From contig JAHHHR010000027.1 of NCBI GenBank assembly GCA_019359245.1, positions 41,953 through 105,952 of the forward strand: DNA of 64,000 nucleotides, written 5' to 3'. Of the stretch, positions 55,484 to 63,571 are shown piece by piece. A program made the position numbers and the translations under genes. The DNA is from Nostoc desertorum CM1-VF14. Its GTDB lineage: Bacteria; Cyanobacteriota; Cyanobacteriia; Cyanobacteriales; Nostocaceae. How positions within the stretch are numbered: position 1 is the stretch's first letter; the number at the start of each line of letters is the position of its first letter. The notes beneath the pieces were generated by a model, which was not told where the DNA came from, searched no databases, and worked only from the letters and a program-made list of their open reading frames with translations.

Positions 55484-55512
55484 AGGGGACAGGGGGCAGG
55501 GAGCAGAGGGGG
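55484..55512 (+). other. Candidate G-quadruplex in a purine-rich repeat
   Basis: GGGG-ACA-GGGGG-CA-GGG-AGCAGA-GGGGG meets the G3+ loop 1-7 rule on the plus strand between the 3' ends of the CBS-CP12 gene and the LptF/G gene. Confidence 0.5.
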
Positions 55513-55557
55513 AAGAGGTACTTTTTTATTCTTCCCTCTACTTCCTGCTATCTCGAT

Positions 55558-56733
55558 TTAACGTTTAGCAACTCGCATCAATAAGAATAGACCTATTCCT
55601 AAAAAAACAAAGTTGGGCAACCAAGCCCCCATAAAGGGAGAGAGGACACCTGCTTGCGCGATCGCACCACTAATAAAGAAAATTAAGTAGTACGAAAAAA
55701 TAACAACTACACTAATCCCAAAGCTGGTTCCTCTCCCAGTTCGCTGGGGTATGCTTCCCATCACTGCACCTACCAAGCCAAAAACTACACATACAAAAGG
55801 TAGGGAGATTTTCTGTTGAATCCGTACTTGGAGTTTACGAATTTTTGCGCGATCGCCACCAAGATATTCTACTTGCAGTTGATCTAGTGATTCGGCAATA
55901 TTCATCTCACCATAGTCCCGGCTTTTTTCTGCCAGACTTAACGGCGTGCGCGGTAGTTGTAATTGCTGGTGCTCAAATCTGACGATGTTACGATAAGAGC
56001 GATCGGCAGCGACAAAATAGATAGTTCCATTGTAAAAATCCCAGACATTTTGAGAAGCATTCCACTGGGCAGATTCTGATACCACAATTTGATTCAGATT
56101 TTTTGTTGAACGATCTATAATCGTCAAACCTGACATTCGCTTACCATCAAATTGATCGGCGTAAAATAAACGTGTCAATATCCTATTCTTAGAGCCATCC
56201 TTCTGTGTAACATCCTGATATTCAGGATAGAAAATATTTTGCTGTTTGAAAGTTGGCTTGTCTGATTTGAGAGCATTTTCTAAAGTCATCGCCGCTTGGT
56301 AATTTGCTGCTGGTGCAATTTGTTCGTTAAACACAAATGTCATTCCTGTAACCACAAGACTCAACATCACAGCAGTTAGCACCATGCGATAGACACTTAC
56401 CCCACAGCCTCGCAGAGCAATTAGTTCGCTCTCGCTAGAAAGACGACTGTATGTCATCAAAGTCGCCAGCAGCGTAGACATGGGAAAGGCTAAAACAATA
56501 AAGTTAGGAAACTTTAACAAAAAAACCTGAATGGCAATATCTATAGGTAGCCCAGATTCTACGATTTTTCTGACTAAATCAAATACAGCATCAATGGTGA
56601 CACCAATTGATGAAAAAGCTCCGACACCAAAGAAAAACGGCGCTAACAATTCGCTGGCAAGATAGCGATCCATGATCGTAAAAGGCAGCAGCGAATGGAG
56701 GCTGTAGAAAGATGCGAGCTTTTTTGATATCAT
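55558..56733 (-). CDS. LptF/LptG-family permease (YjgP/YjgQ)
   Basis: The 391-residue membrane protein (start ATG 56733; the inner MDRYLASELLAPFFFGVGAF is an alternative at 56673) has six hydrophobic helices and the central periplasmic beta-jellyroll region of LptF/G. The N-terminal RYLxxELLxPF motif and the C-terminal block SLPFVCVVFGLVGAVMGSIP-RTGRGTSFGISV are family hallmarks. It should act with the adjacent LptB ATPase and LptA to move LPS from the inner membrane to the outer membrane. Cyanobacteria commonly have one such permease gene in place of separate lptF and lptG. Order on the minus strand is lptA, lptB, then this gene (gap about 155 bp). Confidence 0.88.
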   Translation of the reverse strand: MISKKLASFYSLHSLLPFTIMDRYLASELLAPFFFGVGAFSSIGVTIDAVFDLVRKIVESGLPIDIAIQVFLLKFPNFIVLAFPMSTLLATLMTYSRLSSESELIALRGCGVSVYRMVLTAVMLSLVVTGMTFVFNEQIAPAANYQAAMTLENALKSDKPTFKQQNIFYPEYQDVTQKDGSKNRILTRLFYADQFDGKRMSGLTIIDRSTKNLNQIVVSESAQWNASQNVWDFYNGTIYFVAADRSYRNIVRFEHQQLQLPRTPLSLAEKSRDYGEMNIAESLDQLQVEYLGGDRAKIRKLQVRIQQKISLPFVCVVFGLVGAVMGSIPQRTGRGTSFGISVVVIFSYYLIFFISGAIAQAGVLSPFMGAWLPNFVFLGIGLFLLMRVAKR

Positions 56734-56888
56734 AAACAATTTGAAAATTCAAATCTTAGTAACCCTGGCGAAGAAAAGTATATCTACTGTAATTAAAATT
56801 TGATTTTAAATAGCTGAAAATTAACTAATAAATTCATGTTTAAAGATGAACAATAGCCTTTAAAATTATGAACTAAAAAACTGTGAAT

Positions 56889-57617
56889 TTAGACTTGAAA
56901 ATTATCCCCTAAATAATATTGCCGCACAAGGGGATTACTGTAGAGTTCGTCAGCACCGCCAAAAGCGAGAATTTGTCCTTCGCGCATGATGTAGGCGCGA
57001 TCGGTGATGGCTAGGGTTTCGCGGACATTATGATCTGTAATTAAGATTCCCATGCCGCGATCGCGCAGTTGGGCGACAATTTGCTGAATTTCTGAGACTG
57101 CGATCGGATCAACTCCGGCAAATGGTTCATCCAAAAGTAAAAATTTTGGCCCTTCTTGTCCAGCCGCTAAAGACCTTGCTAATTCGGTCCGCCGTCGCTC
57201 ACCACCAGAAAGTTGAATTCCTTTGCTATTAGCTAATTTTTCCAACCGAAACTCCCGCAGTAAAGTTGTCAGTCGCCTTGACCACTCCCATCGTGGCACA
57301 TTCGTCTGCTCTAGCACTAACAGAATATTATCCTGTACCGAGAGTTGGCGGAAGACGCTTGGTTCTTGTGCTAAATAGCCAATACCCAGTCGTGCCCTTT
57401 TGTGCATTGGCATTCCTGTAACGTCCAGATTACCCAACCAAACTTTTCCTTGGTTGGGCTTTTCTAAACCTGTGGCGATATAAAATGTCGTCGTTTTACC
57501 AGCCCCATTGGGGCCTAGTAAACCAACGATTTCGCCCTGAGCAACAGAAAGATTGACACGATTGACAATTACTCGCTTGCCGTAAGATTTGTGAATATTC
57601 TCTAAAACAATTTTCAT
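56889..57617 (-). CDS. lptB: LPS export ABC transporter ATPase LptB
   Basis: The 242-residue ATPase has Walker A GLLGPNGAGKTTTFY, Q-loop YLAQEPSVF, signature QLSGGERRRTELARSL, Walker B KFLLLDEPFAGVDP and switch His in LITDHNVRETL. This order and the GVDPIAVSEIQQIV stretch are typical of LptB. It powers LPS transport from inner to outer membrane through the LptF/G permease encoded downstream. The gene is 28 bp after lptA, so the two are co-translated from one message. Confidence 0.94.
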   Translation of the reverse strand: MKIVLENIHKSYGKRVIVNRVNLSVAQGEIVGLLGPNGAGKTTTFYIATGLEKPNQGKVWLGNLDVTGMPMHKRARLGIGYLAQEPSVFRQLSVQDNILLVLEQTNVPRWEWSRRLTTLLREFRLEKLANSKGIQLSGGERRRTELARSLAAGQEGPKFLLLDEPFAGVDPIAVSEIQQIVAQLRDRGMGILITDHNVRETLAITDRAYIMREGQILAFGGADELYSNPLVRQYYLGDNFQV

Positions 57618-57645
57618 TGTTCGTGCCCTTTCTTGATGGGAGATG

Positions 57646-58143
57646 CTAATTAGAACGCTTCAAAGGTGGAGTCTGTGGGGCAGGTGTCGCCGATTGTCCA
57701 CCATTATCTGATTCCTCGACCATGTAGATGGACTCTACCTGACGGTTGGATTGGGGTAAGGCAACAAATCGTCCTTCATCAATCAAATAGGTTACCTTCT
57801 CAGCCCGCATACTGTTACCGCCCTGTTGCAAAATATAGACGTTGCCACTGAAATCAATTCGGCGTTCCTTACTAAAGTACTGTGCTTGGGCAGATGTTGC
57901 CTGAAGCTGGCGAGAAGGATACAACATTTGCACGTTACCGCGAGCTGTGATTACTTGATTTTTGGCATCATATTCTTGCACATCAGCGCGGATGGTAAGG
58001 GGGCGGTTTCCTTCAGCTGTTTGTGCGGTAGCGGTTTGCACTTGGGTAGGGAAGGCAAAAGTGCCCAAGAGTGCAGCTGGGAGCATTAAAGCTAATCCAA
58101 AGCGACGCATCTGGGATATGGGCAATTGATAGCAGGGCATCAT
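57646..58143 (-). CDS. lptA: LptA/OstA-like periplasmic LPS transport protein
   Basis: The 165-residue protein has a signal peptide (MRRFGLALMLPAALLGTFAFPTQV, with an 11-residue leader from the ATG at 58143) and an OstA/LptA beta-jellyroll domain: PLTIRADVQEYDAKNQVITARGNVQMLYP, QLQATSAQAQYFSKERRIDFSGNVYILQ and MRAEKVTYLIDEGRFVA. LptA proteins bridge the periplasm and pass LPS to the outer membrane. The C-terminus is a Pro/Gln/Ser tail. First gene of the lptA-lptB-lptF/G run. Confidence 0.9.
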   Translation of the reverse strand: MMPCYQLPISQMRRFGLALMLPAALLGTFAFPTQVQTATAQTAEGNRPLTIRADVQEYDAKNQVITARGNVQMLYPSRQLQATSAQAQYFSKERRIDFSGNVYILQQGGNSMRAEKVTYLIDEGRFVALPQSNRQVESIYMVEESDNGGQSATPAPQTPPLKRSN

Positions 58144-58401
58144 AGCAATTGGGGATTCAGGATTTCAGCTTGCATTCTAATTATCTCAAGTACTTTATCC
58201 AGATATGAAATATATAATCTGGAGTGGTTTACGATAACTACTGGCTGAAATAGTGACGCTACCCCCAAACTCAAGGTTTCAGGAAATTGGCATTTAAGTG
58301 AAAATCAGTTAGGCACAATACCCTGCCAGAAGCCGCTTTGCATCTACATAAATTGTGCCCACCAAGGATTTCGGACAACACACAATTAATTTACCAGATG
58401 T

Positions 58402-58794
58402 CTAATCAGTAGACAGCACAATTTTTGGCAAAGATAAAACTTGATTTCCACCCAGATCACCAGATGTAATTTTATCTGGCCCTATTTGTTGTAATGTCCC
58501 CAACAATGCGGCGCTCTGACTCAATAGCTCATCTACGTCAACGCCGCCGTAACTAGATGGGTAACGGCGTAAGCGATTACCGCCTTCTCCTAATAGAATT
58601 ACTGCACCTCGCCAGTTCCGATTTTCCAAATGATACAGCGCTACAGAAATTTGGAGAATACCTTGATAAAAGCTTTTTTCCGGTTCGCCAGCTTCAATCC
58701 ACAAAGCCTCTAAAGTGTCATGGCAGGCGTAGAACTGACCAGAATTGAACTGTTCTACACCTTGCCAAAACTCTTGGGGGATGATTTCGCTCAT
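58402..58794 (-). CDS. DUF309 protein, function unknown
   Basis: The 130-residue protein reads EFWQGVEQFNSGQFYACHDTLEALWIEA, then FYQGILQISVALYHLENRNWRGAVILLGEGGNRLRRYPSS. This is the DUF309 helical fold, with the conserved HDTLEALW motif and an L-x3-G-x-NRL helix. The activity is unknown. Its ATG overlaps the ftrC stop by 4 bp (ATGA), so it is translationally coupled to the redox gene, which may hint at a shared role in photosynthetic redox control. Confidence 0.85.
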   Translation of the reverse strand: MSEIIPQEFWQGVEQFNSGQFYACHDTLEALWIEAGEPEKSFYQGILQISVALYHLENRNWRGAVILLGEGGNRLRRYPSSYGGVDVDELLSQSAALLGTLQQIGPDKITSGDLGGNQVLSLPKIVLSTD

Positions 58795-59165
58795 CCCATG
58801 CTGTCTCGTACTTCTTTAATAGTTTCGAGAGAAATGTCTTGTTTTTCTCCAGCAAACTCGTTGTCAGGGGTGAGGAACAACATACAATGGCACTCTTTGC
58901 GTTCTCTCATTGGCACACAGGGGCAGTTCCAATACGTGGCATGAACTTCAGCCTCTTTATCTTCGTAATGGCGACAGGGACATAAAGGCGCACCTAGTTC
59001 GTCTTTATGTTTGGCTAGTCCTTCAATCACAACTGCGGTAACTGAAGGTTCAGAACAGAAGTATGTTCCAGTCCGCTTGGCGTATTGTTCGGAAAAATGC
59101 CGCATTGCCTCCAGGCTTTTATCGCTGGATTTTGTGTTATGTTCTGATGTGATCATGTCGCTCAT
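58791..59165 (-). CDS. ftrC: Ferredoxin-thioredoxin reductase catalytic chain
   Basis: The 124-residue protein contains the full FTR-beta cysteine set: FCSEPSV, LCPCRHY, NCPCVPM and KECHCMLFL. These hold the [4Fe-4S] cluster and the active disulfide. FTR passes electrons from ferredoxin to thioredoxin, which activates Calvin-cycle enzymes in light. It needs a variable chain (ftrV) encoded elsewhere. The DUF309 gene overlaps it by 4 bp. Ferredoxin (petF), the electron donor, lies 4 kb downstream in the window. Confidence 0.96.
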   Translation of the reverse strand: MSDMITSEHNTKSSDKSLEAMRHFSEQYAKRTGTYFCSEPSVTAVVIEGLAKHKDELGAPLCPCRHYEDKEAEVHATYWNCPCVPMRERKECHCMLFLTPDNEFAGEKQDISLETIKEVRDSMG

Positions 59166-59330
59166 AATTTAAATATTTCTTTGCATTGTACCTCAGCCGC
59201 ACTATGGGATTACTGGGTGGATTTCCCCAACATTACCCGCCCGGATTGTTTTATCTTTGCTCAAAGGCTGATATCTCCGGTGTCCTGGGATCAGACAAAA
59301 GCTAAGAAATCACAGAAGCTTAACTTGAAT

Positions 59331-59354
59331 GGGGCATGGGGCATGGGGCGTGGG
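59331..59354 (+). other. Candidate G-quadruplex in a 7-bp tandem repeat
   Basis: GGGG-CAT-GGGG-CAT-GGGG-CGT-GGG is a regular four-run pattern with three-base loops. It is a CATGGGG heptamer repeat of the Nostoc tandem type. It lies between ftrC and the DUF58 gene; G-run on the plus strand. Confidence 0.6.
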
Positions 59355-59446
59355 TAATAGGGAAATGGGGGTTGCAACTGGGATTAATTAGAGCAAGCTC
59401 TTGAGGCAGAGGAGGCAGCACTTCTCTGGGCTAAGACTTGTTGAAC

Positions 59447-60610
59447 TCAAGTCAAATGTAATGTTTTTTGGAGTTGGGGTTGCAGAGGGCGATCGCTTTG
59501 CAAAACTATACCAGGATGTTCCCAATTGATTACCTCTTGTTCTCCTGGTGAGGAAATATTTGACCATAAAACCCAGCGACTGCCTTGAGGAAGAGTAGCA
59601 ACACTCAGGGGGTTTTGAGTCAGCCAAATCAAAGGGTAGCTTTTAGGAACTACTGAACTGGCATCTTCTAGGGCTGTAGTTGCTGCTAAGGTTTCTAGCA
59701 CAAAGCGATCGCCTTTAATCAAATCTGTTGATGCTGTCCACAGTTGCACCTGTAACTGCTGCTGCTGTGCATAAAAATACAGTGATGCTGCGGTAATTAC
59801 TGCTTGTTCAAAGTTTTCTTCTTCCCAATTACTAGCGCTGTCAAGAGCAATAACTATCTCTTGTCCACCTGTCACCATTTCTAACTCCCGCACCCTTAAT
59901 TCTCCATAGCGGGCGCTAGTCCGCCAGTGAATCAGACGAGTAGAATCTCCTAAACGATAAGGACGGAGCGATCGCACCAGTCCCGTTGTCGCTGTCTGCA
60001 AGGGTCTACCACGAGGATCGCCCCTTTTGCTCTCTTCTTGTCCCATTTCGTCTACTAGGGGGCAAGTAGCCAAGGGTAACACCGTAGGATAGACGATCGC
60101 TGTAGCAGCACAATCACGCTGACGGCGACACCAAAACAACCCCAAAGGCGCACCAGAACCTAGTTCGACTCTATGCCAGCGATAAACGCCCCGGCGCTGG
60201 GTAGGGTGGTAATATATCCAACGGTAACTACCTTGGCTAGGAATCGTTTCGATTGCTTTTTGTACTGGTTTACCTAAAACAAAGGGCAACATATCCTCAA
60301 TTTGCAACAAGCTTACAGGCTGCTGTGTCTGATTGCGGATTTCTAATTCCACAGTTAGATCATCACCGGCTGATACAGGTTGCATGGGACGGCGGGTGAT
60401 GGATAGACCTGTGAGCGATCGCGGCGGTAAGATAGCTGCTACACCCAAAAGGGCAAAACTAATGCCGCTAATGGCGTACAGCCAACCAGCCATCGTATTG
60501 ATACCTGCTCCAAAAAAACAAATAGCCGTAGCTGCTAGTACCCAACCGCCGTATGCAGGGGCACAAGCACGAGTTTCTAACCAATTAGTGATGGGTTTGA
60601 TGATTTTCAT
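59447..60610 (-). CDS. DUF58 domain protein
   Basis: The 387-residue protein has two membrane helices near the N-terminus (WVLAATAICFFGAGINTMAG, LYAISGISFALLGVAAIL). An Ig-like middle part (LTVELEIRNQTQQPVSLLQIE) is followed by the DUF58 signature SLRPYRLGDSTRLIHWRTSARYGELRVRELEM. A von Willebrand A-like fold follows (IVIALDSASNWEEE, AVITAASLYFYAQQ). DUF58 proteins usually pair with a MoxR ATPase and act in metalloprotein or protease maturation; no moxR gene is nearby. Confidence 0.9.
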   Translation of the reverse strand: MKIIKPITNWLETRACAPAYGGWVLAATAICFFGAGINTMAGWLYAISGISFALLGVAAILPPRSLTGLSITRRPMQPVSAGDDLTVELEIRNQTQQPVSLLQIEDMLPFVLGKPVQKAIETIPSQGSYRWIYYHPTQRRGVYRWHRVELGSGAPLGLFWCRRQRDCAATAIVYPTVLPLATCPLVDEMGQEESKRGDPRGRPLQTATTGLVRSLRPYRLGDSTRLIHWRTSARYGELRVRELEMVTGGQEIVIALDSASNWEEENFEQAVITAASLYFYAQQQQLQVQLWTASTDLIKGDRFVLETLAATTALEDASSVVPKSYPLIWLTQNPLSVATLPQGSRWVLWSNISSPGEQEVINWEHPGIVLQSDRPLQPQLQKTLHLT

Positions 60611-60747
60611 GTTCCTTTTTTAACCCAACACTACCCAAAATTCACAGTGTTTCAGGAGTTTGCCAAGAAAGCCATAATAGTAATATTTATGAAGCTTCAA
60701 GCAATTTGAAGGGTGCTAGGTTCAGGTATAGATGAGCCTTCTTGTTA

Positions 60748-61533
60748 TTATATAGCCCAGTAATTTTTGCCTTCTGGTAGAGTGAGGATTTCAACGCCAT
60801 CTTCAGTTACAGCTAAGGTATGCTCACATTGAGCAGAAAGTTTGCGATCGCGCGTCACAGCAGTCCACTTATCGCCCAGAACTTCGACTTCGTAAGTGCC
60901 TTCGTTAATCATTGGCTCAATAGTAAAAACCATTCCTGGTCTAAGGCGCTTGCCCTTACCGCGTGTGCCATAGTGGGGAACATCCGGCGCAGTATGGAAA
61001 ATATTACTAATACCGTGTCCAACGAAATCTCGCACTACAGAAAAACCTTGTCCTTCAGCATACTCTTGAATAGCTGCACCAATATCTCCAATACGTGCCC
61101 CAGGTTTAACTTCAGCAATACCTAAGCGCAAACACTGTTCTGTTACCTTTACCAGCTTTCTTGTTTTTGGGGAAGGGGTACCGACAAAGAATGTCTTAGA
61201 TGTATCGCCGTGATAACCTTCAAGAATCGGCGTTACATCAATATTAATGATGTCACCTTCCTTAAGGATTTGCTTGGCATTGGGAATGCCATGACAAATT
61301 ACCTCATTTACACTGGTGCAAATCGATTTAGGATAGCCCTTATAGCCAAGGGGTGCGCTTTTGGCTCCATGCGCTTGCGTCCAACGTTCGGCTTCATCAT
61401 TTAGTTCAAGAGTGCTAACCCCTGGCTTCACAAACGGTTCGAGATGCTGGAGAAGTTTAGCTGCTAAACGTCCAGCTTGACGCATTTTGTCTAATTCTCG
61501 TTGGGATAAAATAACAATTAGTTCGGTTTTCAT
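60748..61533 (-). CDS. map: Methionine aminopeptidase, type I
   Basis: The 261-residue enzyme removes the initiator Met from nascent proteins. All five metal ligands are visible: two Asp in NIDVTPILEGYHGDTSKTF, His in GHGISNIFH, Glu in FTIEPMINEG and Glu in SAQCEHTL. Catalytic His lies in VICHGIPN. It is a cytoplasmic enzyme. The start MKTELIVILSQRELDKM is consistent with the family. It lies 10 bp after bvdR, so the two are probably one transcription unit. Confidence 0.96.
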   Translation of the reverse strand: MKTELIVILSQRELDKMRQAGRLAAKLLQHLEPFVKPGVSTLELNDEAERWTQAHGAKSAPLGYKGYPKSICTSVNEVICHGIPNAKQILKEGDIINIDVTPILEGYHGDTSKTFFVGTPSPKTRKLVKVTEQCLRLGIAEVKPGARIGDIGAAIQEYAEGQGFSVVRDFVGHGISNIFHTAPDVPHYGTRGKGKRLRPGMVFTIEPMINEGTYEVEVLGDKWTAVTRDRKLSAQCEHTLAVTEDGVEILTLPEGKNYWAI

Positions 61534-61543
61534 TAACTTTTAT

Positions 61544-62554
61544 CTAGATATCTTTCATAAACATAGTTAACCCTGTCTTTGCAGCTCTTTGTGCAGCTTC
61601 AGCAACCTTTAGGGTATACAAGCTTTCTTCTGGGGTAACGTATAAAGGAGTACCATCAAAAAGATGGTCTAACACCATACTCGTATCTTTGGCGAACAAA
61701 CCCCGGCGAGGACCAACTTCTATAGGTGTTGTTTCCCCTGGCTGGATGAAAATTCCTGTGTCACCATCAAAAATTAAACCACCTTTTTCTCCGTGAACTT
61801 CAAACTTGCGTTCTGATTGCCAAACACTTTCACCTTTGCCGTAGACTACTTGAGCTAAAAGCCCACTGTCAAAGGAGAGTTCACTAGTGCAGAAACAGCT
61901 TTGGTAGTATTCTGGCTCTATTTCCCCATATCGCTGGTGACAGTTAACTGTAAATACTTTACCAAATAAATCTGTAAGACGATGTATGCGAGACAAGGCA
62001 CCCATTAAGGGAAAACCGAATAAATCGTGGTTATAAGTCCATTTACGGGGTGCAGGATTCTGGGGATTGATGGTGCTGTAACGAACATAAAACACTTCAC
62101 CAATTTTGGCTAAGTTTTTCTTCAAGGCTTGATGCAAACCACCCAAAAGTTCCAGGTGTTCAACGTGCAGGAGTTTTTGTTGTGCTTTGGCTAAGGCAAT
62201 CAATTCTTCAGCTTCGACTACATCCAACGAAAGAGGATACTCTACAATCACATCTTTGCCGTTGGTAAGTGCTGCACGAGCGATCGCACCATGATCTCGA
62301 TTAATAGTGCAAATCACCACTAGGTCTATATCTTGGCGCTCTACTAGCTCTTGCCAAGAACTCAACGTCTCAATCTCATACTCTTTGGCAAAGGTTTCTG
62401 TTTTTTCTGCGGTATGACCAACAACTGCTATTAACTGCGATCGCGATCGCTCATCATGGAGCAATGCCTTAGCTCGAAACTTTGCCGCATACCCAGTACC
62501 CACCAAACCTACACGCACTCTTGCTTTTTCCAAAGCTGCTTCTGAATTATACAT
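61544..62554 (-). CDS. bvdR: Biliverdin reductase (Gfo/Idh/MocA family)
   Basis: The ~336-residue protein has the N-terminal Rossmann motif VRVGLVGTGYAAKFRAKAL, then LLHVEHLELLGGLHQAL, GEVFYVRYSTINPQNPAPRKWTY, FGFPLMGALSRIHRLTDLFG and VGPRRGLFAKDT. This resembles the Synechocystis biliverdin reductase as I remember it, much more closely than generic family members. The enzyme reduces biliverdin to bilirubin with NADPH and affects phycobilisome synthesis. The ATG at 62554 is preferred; the frame also extends to a GTG at 62587. The Shine-Dalgarno sequence is weak. It is followed by map after 10 bp. Confidence 0.85.
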   Translation of the reverse strand: MYNSEAALEKARVRVGLVGTGYAAKFRAKALLHDERSRSQLIAVVGHTAEKTETFAKEYEIETLSSWQELVERQDIDLVVICTINRDHGAIARAALTNGKDVIVEYPLSLDVVEAEELIALAKAQQKLLHVEHLELLGGLHQALKKNLAKIGEVFYVRYSTINPQNPAPRKWTYNHDLFGFPLMGALSRIHRLTDLFGKVFTVNCHQRYGEIEPEYYQSCFCTSELSFDSGLLAQVVYGKGESVWQSERKFEVHGEKGGLIFDGDTGIFIQPGETTPIEVGPRRGLFAKDTSMVLDHLFDGTPLYVTPEESLYTLKVAEAAQRAAKTGLTMFMKDI

Positions 62555-63271
62555 GATCCTAACTAGTTCTGTTTTTGATTCTTTCACGCTTCTAGTGATG
62601 GGGAATCGAATGACTTCACCAGTTTAGACTCTACAACATTCGTACTAGTACGTTACGGCGTAAATAGAGCAACCATTGAAAATTCTTAAAGAGCTTATTC
62701 CATAATACTTTTGACTTTTGGCTTCCGCCTTGCGGTACTAGGGCGTGTTTTCAAAAGTATAATCACGAAAGCATGGAGGCTTTCACAATCATGGCTGTAT
62801 AATTGGCGACATTTTTTTCAGATTGGTTAGATGGCGGTCGCACTTAAATTTACGGAGTTGCTACGGTATTTTTTAGGTTACCAACTCAAAGCTTATTTCT
62901 TGCTCATGATATTGAGAAAATCTCTACTTGAGCGAATGAAGCAGCCATGATTTTTAAGGGAAGTCAACGATCTCTTCTGCGTAAGTGCTACAAAAATCGG
63001 TGGCATTAATACTATTCATATTTTTTATCCATTAAGATAAGTTTTTCTAATTACACCCCCACTAGGGCAGTAAGTAATATAAAGAAAACTTATCAGGATT
63101 AAGTAACTAAATTTCATTACTAATCGGGTTCAATTTCCAGTTACATAGTTTAATTTTTCTCGTAGTATCAGAATTGAAGCAAATTTGAACCAACGGCTAA
63201 TCCCACAGAATAGCCGTAACCTTTGCCTAAAGATAACTTATACTACCGTTTGCAAAAGAGAGGATTACTCA
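62555..63271. promoter_or_regulatory. Divergent promoter region of bvdR and petF
   Basis: About 700 bp without a supported gene between divergent bvdR and petF. The frame 63185-63271 ahead of the ferredoxin start is not a convincing N-terminal extension. Promoters for both units must lie here, but elements were not assigned with confidence. Confidence 0.5.
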
Positions 63272-63571
63272 ATGCCAAGTTATAAAGTAACGCTAATCAA
63301 CGAGGCCGAAGGGCTGAACACAACTCTTGATGTTGAAGACGATACCTATATTCTAGACGCTGCTGAAGAAGCTGGTCTTGACCTGCCCTATTCTTGCCGC
63401 GCTGGTGCTTGCTCGACCTGTGCAGGTAAACTCGTAAAGGGTACTGTTGATCAGGGTGACCAGTCATTCTTAGATGACGATCAAATAGAAGCTGGATATG
63501 TACTGACCTGTGTCGCCTACCCTACCTCTGACCTGACAATCGAAACTCACAAAGAAGAAGAACTCTACTAA
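63272..63571 (+). CDS. petF: Plant-type [2Fe-2S] ferredoxin
   Basis: The 99-residue ferredoxin (MPSYKVTLINEAEGL) has the cluster motif CRAGACSTCAGKLV and the distant Cys in VLTCVAYPTSDLTIETHKEEELY. It accepts electrons from photosystem I and supplies FNR, FTR, nitrite reductase and, in Nostoc, other partners. The start at 63272 has AGAGGA upstream; the frame extends back to 63185 but that part is not ferredoxin. It is closer to vegetative PetF than to heterocyst FdxH (the full GTVDQGDQSFLDDDQI loop is present). Confidence 0.95.
   Translation: MPSYKVTLINEAEGLNTTLDVEDDTYILDAAEEAGLDLPYSCRAGACSTCAGKLVKGTVDQGDQSFLDDDQIEAGYVLTCVAYPTSDLTIETHKEEELY

Noticed and set aside
62580..62640. Minus-strand TTCGATTCCCC, like a tRNA T-arm
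   Set aside because: The five bases before it do not pair with the following CCCCA, and no acceptor or anticodon arm can be formed.
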